Positions 36,577 through 44,109 of a stretch of 64,000 nucleotides of DNA are shown piece after piece. The notes beneath the pieces were generated by a model. That model had not been told where the DNA came from and searched no databases. It worked only from the letters and a program-made list of their open reading frames with translations. The translations under genes and the position numbers were made by a program. Position 1 is the stretch's first letter. Each line of letters starts with the position of its first letter. The DNA comes from Anaerolinea thermophila UNI-1 (GTDB lineage Bacteria; Chloroflexota; Anaerolineae; Anaerolineales; Anaerolineaceae). The stretch is from assembly GCF_000199675.1 (NCBI RefSeq), contig NC_014960.1:1612001-1676000 (forward strand), written 5' to 3'.

Positions 36577-36582
36577 TATAAT
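36577..36582 (+). promoter_or_regulatory. -10 element of second Mo-hydroxylase operon
   Basis: Perfect TATAAT embedded in A/T-rich DNA, with no clear -35 hexamer at 16-18 bp. Initiation 7-8 bases downstream would place the first transcribed bases at about 36589-36590, immediately before the first arm of the leader RNA helix described next. Confidence 0.55.
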
Positions 36583-36588
36583 AAAACA

Positions 36589-36676
36589 TAGATCGGCGGT
36601 CGGCGCTCAGTCCAGGCGCCGGCGTCCGGGGCGAAGCCCGAACGAAAAGTGCCGCCGCAAAAGGAGCCCGCCGATC
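36589..36676 (+). promoter_or_regulatory. Structured leader RNA, riboswitch candidate, before Mo-hydroxylase genes
   Basis: The 88-base leader is GC-rich and highly foldable, in contrast to the A/T-rich DNA before it. A perfect 9-bp closing helix can form between 36591-36599 and 36668-36676; its 3' arm ends on the base before the AUG. Inside are two local hairpins, 36601-36621 (6 bp, 9-base loop) and 36623-36644 (GGGC/GCCC with a GAA loop). A purine-rich joining segment holds the ribosome site AAGGAG (36661-36666). The 5' arm can pair instead with CCGCCG at 36652-36657, so two exclusive states exist, one freeing the start codon. I do not recognise it as a known class, including the Moco element. 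Confidence 0.55.
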
Positions 36677-37558
36677 ATGCTGTGGAAACGATATCTCTTT
36701 CCCAATAGTCTGCAAGAGGCTGTCCAGGCCCTCCGCGATGCCCGGGGGCGCGCCCTGCCGGTTGCCGGAGGTACCGACCTTCTGCTGCAAATCCAGCAAG
36801 GGCATCATCCGCCGGTGGATACCCTGCTGGATGTCACCCGCATTCCCGAACTCACCCGCCTGGAACGTCAGGGGGAGATGCTCTTTATTGGCGCGGCAGT
36901 GCCGGTGGGGCGCATTGCCGTTTCCGACCTGGTGCGCCGCCATGCCACTGCCCTGGCAGAAGCCTGTGGACAGATTGGCGGTCCGCAGGTGCGCAACGTG
37001 GCGACTCTGGGGGGCAATGTGGCGCATGCCCTGCCTGCCGCCGATGGCATGATTGCGCTGGTGGCGCTGGGCGCGCAAGCCTGGATTGCCTCGCCGGAAG
37101 GCATGCGTCAGGCCCCCATCCTCAGCCTGTTCCGCGGGCCTGGCGTCAGCGCGCTGGATTTGACCTGTGAGATTCTGGTGGGCTTCAGCCTGCCGGTGGT
37201 CGAGCAGGGGGCTGGCTCGGCGTTTGCGCGGGTAATGCGTCCGCAGGGGGTGGCGCTGCCCATCCTTAACATGGCTATCTGGCTGAGACGTGAAAGCCAG
37301 CAGATTGCCGAGGCCCGTTTGACCGCCGGTCCTGCCGGCCCCACCCCGCGCCGGGCGGAGAAAATCGAAGCCTTCCTGCGTGGAAAATCTCCGCAGGATG
37401 AGGGAGTATTAGAGACCTGCAAGGGGCTGTTGCGGGAGTGCTTTGCTTTCCGCACCAGTCCGGCACGGGCAACCGCCGAATACCGTTACCATTTAAGTGA
37501 AGTCTTACTGGAAAAGGTTCTGTTCACCGCCTGGAAACGGGCAGAGGAAGGTGTTTAA
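36677..37558 (+). CDS. FAD-binding subunit of molybdenum hydroxylase
   Basis: CoxM/CutM-type flavin subunit of 293 residues. Conserved blocks are AGGTDLLLQIQQG (near 33), GPQVRNVATLGGNVAHA (near 103, FAD-binding) and the C-terminal flavoprotein domain with ITAGPAGPTPRR-like sequence near 215. Here the flavin subunit is separate and the [2Fe-2S] domain is fused to the catalytic subunit downstream, the opposite of the left-edge operon. AAGGAG is 10 bases before the ATG, partly within a leader RNA structure. The end overlaps the next gene by one base (TAATG). Confidence 0.93.
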   Translation: MLWKRYLFPNSLQEAVQALRDARGRALPVAGGTDLLLQIQQGHHPPVDTLLDVTRIPELTRLERQGEMLFIGAAVPVGRIAVSDLVRRHATALAEACGQIGGPQVRNVATLGGNVAHALPAADGMIALVALGAQAWIASPEGMRQAPILSLFRGPGVSALDLTCEILVGFSLPVVEQGAGSAFARVMRPQGVALPILNMAIWLRRESQQIAEARLTAGPAGPTPRRAEKIEAFLRGKSPQDEGVLETCKGLLRECFAFRTSPARATAEYRYHLSEVLLEKVLFTAWKRAEEGV

Positions 37559-40377
37559 TGGATACGCAGGTGTTAACGTTTTGGGTCAATGGCAAAGAAG
37601 TTTCAACCCCCGTTGCTCCGGGCGAGATGCTGGCAGAGACCCTGCGCTATCGTTTAGGGCTGACGGGGACGAAAATCGGCTGTAACGAAGCCGAATGCGG
37701 TGCCTGTACTGTGCTGGTGGATGGTGAAGCCGTATTGTCCTGTTCGTTTCCGTCGGTCAAAGCCCAGGGCCGCAGGGTGACCACAATCGAAGGGTTGGCG
37801 ACTCCCGGACGGGAACCGAATCTGGCAATTCTCCATCCCTTACAGCAGGCGTTTGTGCTGTATGGGGCGGTGCAGTGCGGCTTTTGCATCCCTGGGCAAA
37901 TTATGACTGCGTATGCACTGCTGGAAAAGAATCCTGCCGCAGGCGAGGAAGAGATTCGCCATGCCCTCAAGGACACGCTGTGCCGTTGTGGTGGTTATAA
38001 CGCCATCCTTCAAGCCATTCAGGCGGCGGGAAAAGCCATTCAGACCGGCCAGCCTGTCCAGCCGCCTGTGGTACCCGAGGCGCGTCAGGCGCGCCGCGTG
38101 GCAGGCAGGGTTCATCCTCGCGCTGATGCCGTTGCCAAGGTGAGTGGAACAGCGAAGTACACCGACGACCTGTTCTTTGAAGGCATGCTCCATGCGCGGG
38201 TTAAGCGTGCGGGTACCCCGGCAGGCATTTTGCGCCGGCTGGATGTCTCGCGGGCGCGTTCCATGCCCGGAGTGGTGGCGGTAATGACCGCCGAGGATTT
38301 GCCGGCGGCCAGGACGCATGGTCTGGTGGTCTCCGACTGGCCTGTGTTGGTTGGCGTGGGCGAGGTCATCCGCACGGTAGGGGATGCCTTGGCAATCGTA
38401 GCGGCGGAGACGCGCGAACAAGCTACTCAGGCGCTGGATGCCATTGAGGTAGAGATTGAACCGTTGCCGGTGGTTTCCGATGCGGTGCAAGCCCTGCAAT
38501 CCGATGCGCCTAAAGTGCATCCACAGGGGAATCTGCTCAAGCACATCAAGGTGCGCAAAGGGGATGTTTCTGAAGGTTTTGCTCAAGCGGATGTGATTCT
38601 GGAACAGGTTTATCATACGCCCATGCACGACCATGCTTTCCTGGAGCCGGAGTGCAGTATTGCCCGTCCGACTTTGGATGGACGCATGGAAATTTACGTC
38701 GGCTCTCAAATTCCCTATGCCGATCGCAGTCAAGTCGCCAGGGTGCTGGGAGTGGGCGAAGACCGCGTGCATATTATCGGTATGTTGATTGGGGGAGGCT
38801 TTGGTGGCAAGGAAGACATTGCTGGGCAGATTCATGCCGCCCTGCTGGCGCAAAAGACCGGCAGGCCGGTCAAATTGCTCTTTGACCGCCACGAAAGTTT
38901 GCTGGTGCATCCCAAACGTCATGCTACCCAGATTCGTGTGCGGGTTGGAGCAAAGCGTGACGGCACGCTGACCGCCGTAGAAACCGAATTATATGGGGAT
39001 ACCGGTGCTTATGCCTCTCTGGGCGAAAAGGTGATGACCCGCGCGACGACCCATTCTTCCGGCCCCTATGAAATTCCGCATGTCAAAGCCGATTGTTATG
39101 CCATGTACACCAACAATCCGCCTGCTGGGGCTTTCCGTGGGTTTGGCGTGCTTCAATCGGCATTTGCCATCGAGAGTACAATGGATACGCTGGCGCACCA
39201 GTTAGGACTGGACCCGATTGAATTGCGCCGAAAGAATGCTCTGCGGATGGGGAGCATTACCAATACCGGTCAGGTGCTTAAAGACAGTGTGGGCTTGCTG
39301 GAATGTATTGAGAAAGTAGAGCAGGAACTCAGGCGTAAGGCTGTGAGCAATCCCTTTGAGGCGTGGGTGGACCCGCAAAATCCGCACCTGAGGCGCGCCT
39401 GGGGCTTTGCGGTGGCGTATAAAAATACCGGTTTGGGAGGAGGCGCGCCGGATAAGGCTGGCGCCGAGGTGGAGTTGCTGGCAGACGGAACTTTCGAAGT
39501 GCGCACAGCCTCGGCAGAACTGGGGCAGGGTTTGCCTACAGTGTTGCAACTGATTGCCGCCGAGGAATTGAGGCAGTTGGTTTCAAACGTGCGGGTTTGG
39601 CTCTCTGACACCGATTACACCCCGGACGGTGGTCCCACCACAGCATCCCGCCAGACTTACGTCACCGGAAATGCGGTGCGATATGCTTCCGCCGCCCTTC
39701 GGGAGATGATTACCAGCCACCTGGCGGAACATTTCGACGTATCGCCCGAGCAGATTCAGTTCATCGAAGGGCTTGCGCAGGTAGCAAACTACTCCATTCC
39801 GATGACCCAGGTGTATGAAATTGTCCACAGCGCGGGCAGGAAACCAGTGGTGCAGTACACGTACTGGGCGCCTGCCACCAAGCCTTTGGGCGAAGGCGGG
39901 GATATGCACTTTGCCTATTCTTTTGCGGCACAAGCCGCAGAAGTAGAGGTAAATACTCTCACTGGCGAAGTGCGCGTGCTGGAGGTTATTACGGCAAATG
40001 ATGTTGGGTTTGCGGTGAATCCTTTGGGCTTGCAGGGGCAGATTGAAGGCGGAGTGATCATGGGTATTGGACATGCTCTGACCGAAGCCTTCCTGACCGA
40101 TCAGGGTAGAGTGATTACCGATCGGCTGGCAAAATACCGTGTCCCTTCAATCACTCTGACACCGAAAATTACCTCGTTTGTAGTAGAACATCCCACGGCG
40201 GATGGTCCCTACGGCGCGAAAGGAGTAGGGGAGATTGTGATTATCCCTACGGTGCCGGCAATCACCAACGCGATTTTTAACGCTGTGGGCGTGCGCGTTA
40301 CCCGCTTACCTGTGGATCAGGAATGGATTCTCCGGCAAATCAAAGCCAGAGAAGCCGAATTTCAGCCGGGGGATTGA
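37558..40377 (+). CDS. Molybdenum hydroxylase: fused [2Fe-2S] and Moco catalytic subunit
   Basis: Protein of 939 residues joining a CoxS-type ferredoxin domain (about 1-165) to an XdhA-type catalytic domain (about 180-930). Fe-S motifs: GCNEAECGACTV plus a later Cys, QCGFCIPGQ, and CRCGGYN. Moco motifs: GGGFGGKEDI (near 413), GAFRGFGVLQS (near 523), ASAELGQGLPT (near 650) and GPYGAKGVGE (near 880) with the catalytic Glu. The two genes form a complete oxidoreductase; partner maturation genes are not adjacent but xdhC, yqeB and mocA occur at the left end of the window. A terminator follows. Confidence 0.94.
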   Translation: MDTQVLTFWVNGKEVSTPVAPGEMLAETLRYRLGLTGTKIGCNEAECGACTVLVDGEAVLSCSFPSVKAQGRRVTTIEGLATPGREPNLAILHPLQQAFVLYGAVQCGFCIPGQIMTAYALLEKNPAAGEEEIRHALKDTLCRCGGYNAILQAIQAAGKAIQTGQPVQPPVVPEARQARRVAGRVHPRADAVAKVSGTAKYTDDLFFEGMLHARVKRAGTPAGILRRLDVSRARSMPGVVAVMTAEDLPAARTHGLVVSDWPVLVGVGEVIRTVGDALAIVAAETREQATQALDAIEVEIEPLPVVSDAVQALQSDAPKVHPQGNLLKHIKVRKGDVSEGFAQADVILEQVYHTPMHDHAFLEPECSIARPTLDGRMEIYVGSQIPYADRSQVARVLGVGEDRVHIIGMLIGGGFGGKEDIAGQIHAALLAQKTGRPVKLLFDRHESLLVHPKRHATQIRVRVGAKRDGTLTAVETELYGDTGAYASLGEKVMTRATTHSSGPYEIPHVKADCYAMYTNNPPAGAFRGFGVLQSAFAIESTMDTLAHQLGLDPIELRRKNALRMGSITNTGQVLKDSVGLLECIEKVEQELRRKAVSNPFEAWVDPQNPHLRRAWGFAVAYKNTGLGGGAPDKAGAEVELLADGTFEVRTASAELGQGLPTVLQLIAAEELRQLVSNVRVWLSDTDYTPDGGPTTASRQTYVTGNAVRYASAALREMITSHLAEHFDVSPEQIQFIEGLAQVANYSIPMTQVYEIVHSAGRKPVVQYTYWAPATKPLGEGGDMHFAYSFAAQAAEVEVNTLTGEVRVLEVITANDVGFAVNPLGLQGQIEGGVIMGIGHALTEAFLTDQGRVITDRLAKYRVPSITLTPKITSFVVEHPTADGPYGAKGVGEIVIIPTVPAITNAIFNAVGVRVTRLPVDQEWILRQIKAREAEFQPGD

Positions 40378-40382
40378 TTTCC

Positions 40383-40414
40383 AAAGGGGAGAGATCTGAA
40401 GGCTCTCCCCTTTT
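40383..40414. terminator. Intrinsic terminator after second Mo-hydroxylase operon
   Basis: An 11-bp stem (AAAGGGGAGAG with CTCTCCCCTTT) with a 9-base loop is followed by further T residues. It sits between the convergent Mo-hydroxylase and NYN genes. Confidence 0.88.
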
Positions 40415-40415
40415 A

Positions 40416-41324
40416 TTATCTTGTGGTCAGTTCAATCTCAATTGCCTGAACCCCCGCGCCTTTCTCGGATTTCGCCAGTTCAAATTCGAAAATCATATTG
40501 CGGTTAGGAAGGTTGGCGGGGTTGATAGTGGAAGGTAGAGCGGAGTCGTGGAAAAATACCGTTCCATAAGGCGAATCGGGATTGCGGGTATCAGTAATCC
40601 ACAAATTGGGACTGATTTCTTTCAGAAAGCGAAAGAATCCAAAGCCCTGATCAGAGTGCCAGTAACACCATCCGCGCACACGAGATCCTAATTCTCCCCA
40701 GGCAGGCGGGGTTTCGTATTTTCCGCCATAATCTACGGGGATGAGGTCGGGGATGAGATAACCGGAAATGAAAAAGTCAGCTTCGGCTTTCAGCCGATTG
40801 GACACGTTGTCCAGCCCGACGACCTCAACCCGGCAGCCTTTATTTTGTAAAGCGCGCACCACCTGGACAAAGTCTCCATCTCCACTGGCGATCAGGACCC
40901 GATCCAGATAATCCGATTGGGTCAGGGCATCCACGGCCATATCCAGGTCGGCATTGGCTTTGGCAACCCGGATACCGTTGACATCGGTGTACCAGTGAAT
41001 ATCTTTGACGATGACCTTGTATCCTAAATCCCGTAGGGCACCGTGGAAGTTTTGTGCGCCTTTGCGGTATTCCTCGTCATCTTCAGCGCGTTCCACGTCA
41101 TAGGTGACATATGCATTCAAACGAATGGCTTCTGCGTGGTCCCGGCAGGCAAATTCTCTCAAAACATCATATTGCATGCGTTGCCCACCATTCAAATAGA
41201 TATTTGCGACATCTACAAAGACGCCTTTTGAGTTGAGAACTGATTCGCGGCATGAGATTTTTCCTTTACAATTGTCTAGGAACTTACAATTTATTTGAAT
41301 TGCGACATCCTTTATGAATGCCAA
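40416..41324 (-). CDS. NYN-domain protein with C-terminal cold-shock-like domain
   Basis: Predicted RNA-directed nuclease fold. The PIN-like NYN domain (about 33-190) has acidic residues in VFVDVANIYLN, NADLDMAVDAL and ASGDGDFVQVV, the usual metal-binding set, as in the LabA/DUF88 family. The last 90 residues resemble a cold-shock/OB fold: GWCYWHSDQGFGFFRF, then YGTVFFHDSAL, then EKGAGVQAIEIE. The combination suggests RNA recognition plus cleavage. The start is doubtful: the longest frame opens with TTG at 41324 and no good in-frame ATG or ribosome site exists before residue 30, while an ATG behind AAAGGA is in another frame. Overlaps the divergent SpoU gene. Confidence 0.78.
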   Translation of the reverse strand: MAFIKDVAIQINCKFLDNCKGKISCRESVLNSKGVFVDVANIYLNGGQRMQYDVLREFACRDHAEAIRLNAYVTYDVERAEDDEEYRKGAQNFHGALRDLGYKVIVKDIHWYTDVNGIRVAKANADLDMAVDALTQSDYLDRVLIASGDGDFVQVVRALQNKGCRVEVVGLDNVSNRLKAEADFFISGYLIPDLIPVDYGGKYETPPAWGELGSRVRGWCYWHSDQGFGFFRFLKEISPNLWITDTRNPDSPYGTVFFHDSALPSTINPANLPNRNMIFEFELAKSEKGAGVQAIEIELTTR

Positions 41325-41976
41325 AAAAACACAAAATACGCCTCAGTTTTACGTTTTTCAGTGTACAAACCCTTCCTGTGGACTGCGATTTACCTTGAGC
41401 GGGGAAGAAAAACCACTGCAGGAATGTCCTCGTTGCCGGATCGCAGTAGCAGAATTGCGTCAAACGTTTTTTCAGAAAACCATACCTTCTTTCTCAAATA
41501 CCTCCTTTCCTGTTATCGAGGTTTTGCTGGATAATCTTCGCTCTACCTGGAATGTTGGGGCAATTTTTCGTTCTGCGGATGGCGCCGGCGTTTCCAGAAT
41601 TCACCTTTGCGGGATCACCCCGACGCCGGAGAATCCTCAGGTCGTCAAGACTGCCCTGGGGGCAGAAAAGTCTGTAGACTGGGAGTATCACGCAAATGGT
41701 CTGACTCTGGCGCTCCGGGCTAAATCTGATGGATACCATCTCATTGCTCTTGAGGGAGGGGAAAACTCACTCCCTCTTCACACGATCCTACCACTCAACG
41801 ACTCCCGCCCAATTCTTCTTGTCGCGGGAAATGAAGTCACCGGAATTGACCCGGACATTTTCGAACTATGTGACACGGTCACTTTTTTGCCCATGTTTGG
41901 CATAAAAAACTCCCTGAATGTGGCTGTTGCCACGGGAATTGCGTTATATCTTTTGCGATTGAGTCAGGTCCGCTAA
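41314..41976 (+). CDS. SpoU/TrmH-family RNA methyltransferase with N-terminal zinc ribbon
   Basis: SPOUT-type 2'-O-methyltransferase of 220 residues. A zinc ribbon (CTNPSC and CPRC, residues 20-48) precedes the SpoU core, which has the conserved LLDNLRSTWNVGAIFRSAD (near 72), LVAGNEVTGID (near 168) and LPMFGIKNSLNVAVA (near 190) that make the knotted SAM-binding site. The zinc ribbon is an unusual addition. The start overlaps the divergent NYN gene, so one of the two starts may lie elsewhere. Target RNA is unknown. Confidence 0.85.
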   Translation: MNAKKTQNTPQFYVFQCTNPSCGLRFTLSGEEKPLQECPRCRIAVAELRQTFFQKTIPSFSNTSFPVIEVLLDNLRSTWNVGAIFRSADGAGVSRIHLCGITPTPENPQVVKTALGAEKSVDWEYHANGLTLALRAKSDGYHLIALEGGENSLPLHTILPLNDSRPILLVAGNEVTGIDPDIFELCDTVTFLPMFGIKNSLNVAVATGIALYLLRLSQVR

Positions 41977-44006
41977 TTCTTTTGCTCCATGATATCCAGT
42001 TTGGCTGCCTTGTAGGGAGGCGCAATCTCTGGAATGGAATCTGCACCGGCTTCAAATGCTTCTTCTATTCCTTCACGAATTTCATCCCAGAATTGCCGGG
42101 CTGCACGGTATTTGTCCTGTTGGAATCGATTCAGCCAATCCTCAAGGCTGGCGTCGTTCAATCCGCGTAATTTCCAGTCTTCAAGGAATTTCCAGATAAG
42201 ATCGATGTTGCGTTCACTTTCCCAGAACACCACCGATGGACTTTCATGATCATGGATATCTTTACACAGATTAAACTGATGTTTCGTGTAGTCAATACCT
42301 AAATCATAATGAGCTGTAATAATCTCATCTACGATGGCTTCAACCCACTTGCGATGGAATCGGCACACCCCGCTGTTTTCTGAGAAAAATTCGTATACCA
42401 TGCGGTGTACACACTTTCTCCCCAATTCCCGGGGTGAGAGATACTCTACACCGTAATAGACGAAGTATTTGCCCATCATTGGCATCGGGCTGAGCATTCC
42501 TGGTACCCAGTATTGATTGATAGTCATACACCCCAGTCGACCATGAGAAGTGAAGACAGCCCGGTCAATGGTTCGTTTTCCGGGTTGGGTGTATCCATAT
42601 CTCTCATCCAGCGCGTAGGCAGCGGCTCGAATTCCCGATTGAAAAACTTTCCCTTTGTCTTTATCCATGAGCATGTTAATGATTTCCCGGGCATAACGGG
42701 CGTTTTTCAGGGAATCTTCTACAATTTGGAATTTTATGGGGTCATTGGCAAAATGAAAACTCAATTCACTCGCAGAGGGTAAATTAAAGTCTTCTGGTCG
42801 AATCAGCCCCTCTGCAACACACTCCATGATCCACGAGACCGTGCTGCCAATTTGAATCGCATCCAACCCAAGGGAATCGACAAAATGATTTAATTCCTCC
42901 GCTGCTCGTTGATCGAATACTCCGCATAGGGGACCCAAAGCCTGATAAGGTTCGTAGTCTTTTTTGTATTTTCCTGTATATTTCTTACAAACCACTGAGC
43001 AAGGCTCGCCACAGTGATCAAATTGCTTGGGCTGAATAATTTCCTCATTGAATTGCTTGAGGTAATGGTTAAGAATGAACTCTTTATGCTGTTTCAATCG
43101 CTCTTCCGGGGCTTGATAGATGGAACGATAATTAAAACTGAGCAGTTTTTCCTCCACCGTGAGCATATTGACCCCAAAGGTGCCGCCAGTCTGAAAGTCG
43201 GGGACGTAGCGGTACTTCTCTGTCGCACCCAGATCTGTTTTAATCATGGATTGCTGGTAATACGTCATGAAGTACGCATCAATTTCTTTGGAGTCTTGCA
43301 GGTCCGGATCCACCCAGTCACCGCCAAAAATGCAGGCGGCAATCCGATGGCACTGGAGCAAGCGACTGCCCAAACCACCCCGGCCTGCCCAGTCTTCGAT
43401 GGGCGTAAGGATACCGCGACGTACCGGATTACTCCCAATGATTCCCTGATTGGTATATCGCGCTCCAGGACCTACGGCAAAAACCCGTACCCAATCTCCC
43501 TCGTATTCATCTTTGTATCGATCAAATACGGCTTGTTGCAGAGCATAAAATCCTGTCAGCCATTCTCCTTGAGGGTTGACATACCCGTTCCAGAGCACAT
43601 CCGGGTTGATAGATTCCAAACGCGCGGTTACCTGTCCATCTTTATGATTGAGAATCAGAACAGAGTCTTGTTTGGCTTCCCCTTTCAGACAGACAAAATC
43701 CACACCCACCCGGTGCAGGATATATGCGGCGCCTCCCATACTGCTGATGTAGAAGCCATCCCATAGAGGCGAATATGAGCAAAAGACCAGCCGGCGCGTG
43801 CCAGGGATTCGTGAACCAGCCAGAGGCCCTCCTCCAAAAGTGAAAAGCGCTGGATCTCTTTGTCCGGTCATATGCAAGTGAGAGTGGTACTTGGACCATC
43901 CATAATCCACTGGCCCGATGATGCGAGGGTCCTCAATCCGATTGATTTCGTACTCGCCAGTGTCCAGGTGGATGACCAACTCTCTTAACATCAAGGGATA
44001 AGTCAT
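41973..44006 (-). CDS. AOR-family tungsten oxidoreductase, BamB-like branch
   Basis: Large W-pterin enzyme of 677 residues, related to aldehyde:ferredoxin oxidoreductase and especially to the BamB-type subunit of class II benzoyl-CoA reductases. The N-terminal AOR domain has GGGPLAGSRIPGTRR and the cofactor-binding WAGRGGLGSRLL; the Fe-S region has CGEPCSVVCKKY (three Cys) and a later Cys near FNLCKDI. It is longer than ordinary AOR and clearly different from the AOR at 22.6 kb. The ATG at 44006 has AAGGAGAG five bases upstream. No Bam-type partner subunits are visible next to it, so an aldehyde or thioester-related substrate is open. Confidence 0.85.
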   Translation of the reverse strand: MTYPLMLRELVIHLDTGEYEINRIEDPRIIGPVDYGWSKYHSHLHMTGQRDPALFTFGGGPLAGSRIPGTRRLVFCSYSPLWDGFYISSMGGAAYILHRVGVDFVCLKGEAKQDSVLILNHKDGQVTARLESINPDVLWNGYVNPQGEWLTGFYALQQAVFDRYKDEYEGDWVRVFAVGPGARYTNQGIIGSNPVRRGILTPIEDWAGRGGLGSRLLQCHRIAACIFGGDWVDPDLQDSKEIDAYFMTYYQQSMIKTDLGATEKYRYVPDFQTGGTFGVNMLTVEEKLLSFNYRSIYQAPEERLKQHKEFILNHYLKQFNEEIIQPKQFDHCGEPCSVVCKKYTGKYKKDYEPYQALGPLCGVFDQRAAEELNHFVDSLGLDAIQIGSTVSWIMECVAEGLIRPEDFNLPSASELSFHFANDPIKFQIVEDSLKNARYAREIINMLMDKDKGKVFQSGIRAAAYALDERYGYTQPGKRTIDRAVFTSHGRLGCMTINQYWVPGMLSPMPMMGKYFVYYGVEYLSPRELGRKCVHRMVYEFFSENSGVCRFHRKWVEAIVDEIITAHYDLGIDYTKHQFNLCKDIHDHESPSVVFWESERNIDLIWKFLEDWKLRGLNDASLEDWLNRFQQDKYRAARQFWDEIREGIEEAFEAGADSIPEIAPPYKAAKLDIMEQKN

Positions 44007-44065
44007 GAAACTCTCCTTTTTGGAGTTATTAAGGGGAAATTTATTCTTTGAATTTCCTTTTCGTG

Positions 44066-44073
44066 ATTATAAT
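44066..44073. promoter_or_regulatory. Palindromic shared -10 region of divergent promoters
   Basis: The octamer ATTATAAT is its own reverse complement, so it supplies TATAAT on both strands: toward the dehydrogenase gene (+, 36 bp before its ATG) and toward the BamB-like gene (-, about 60 bp before its ATG). Putative -35 boxes are weak. Polymerase could load one way at a time. Confidence 0.4.
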
Positions 44074-44109
44074 ACGAATACAAGTTTCTCATTGAACAGG
44101 GAGGAAGCC

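Noticed and set aside
36589..36676. Moco riboswitch
   Set aside because: The position fits a Mo-enzyme gene, but the conserved sequence blocks and multi-helix layout of the known Moco element were not found; kept as an unassigned candidate.
37840..38922. Antisense open frame of 360 codons opposite the fused Moco gene
   Set aside because: No domain similarity and it overlaps a gene with all motifs intact, in GC-rich DNA where stop codons are rare.
43014..43766. Plus-strand open frame of 250 codons opposite the BamB-like gene
   Set aside because: Product is unrecognisable and lies within a conserved AOR-family gene.
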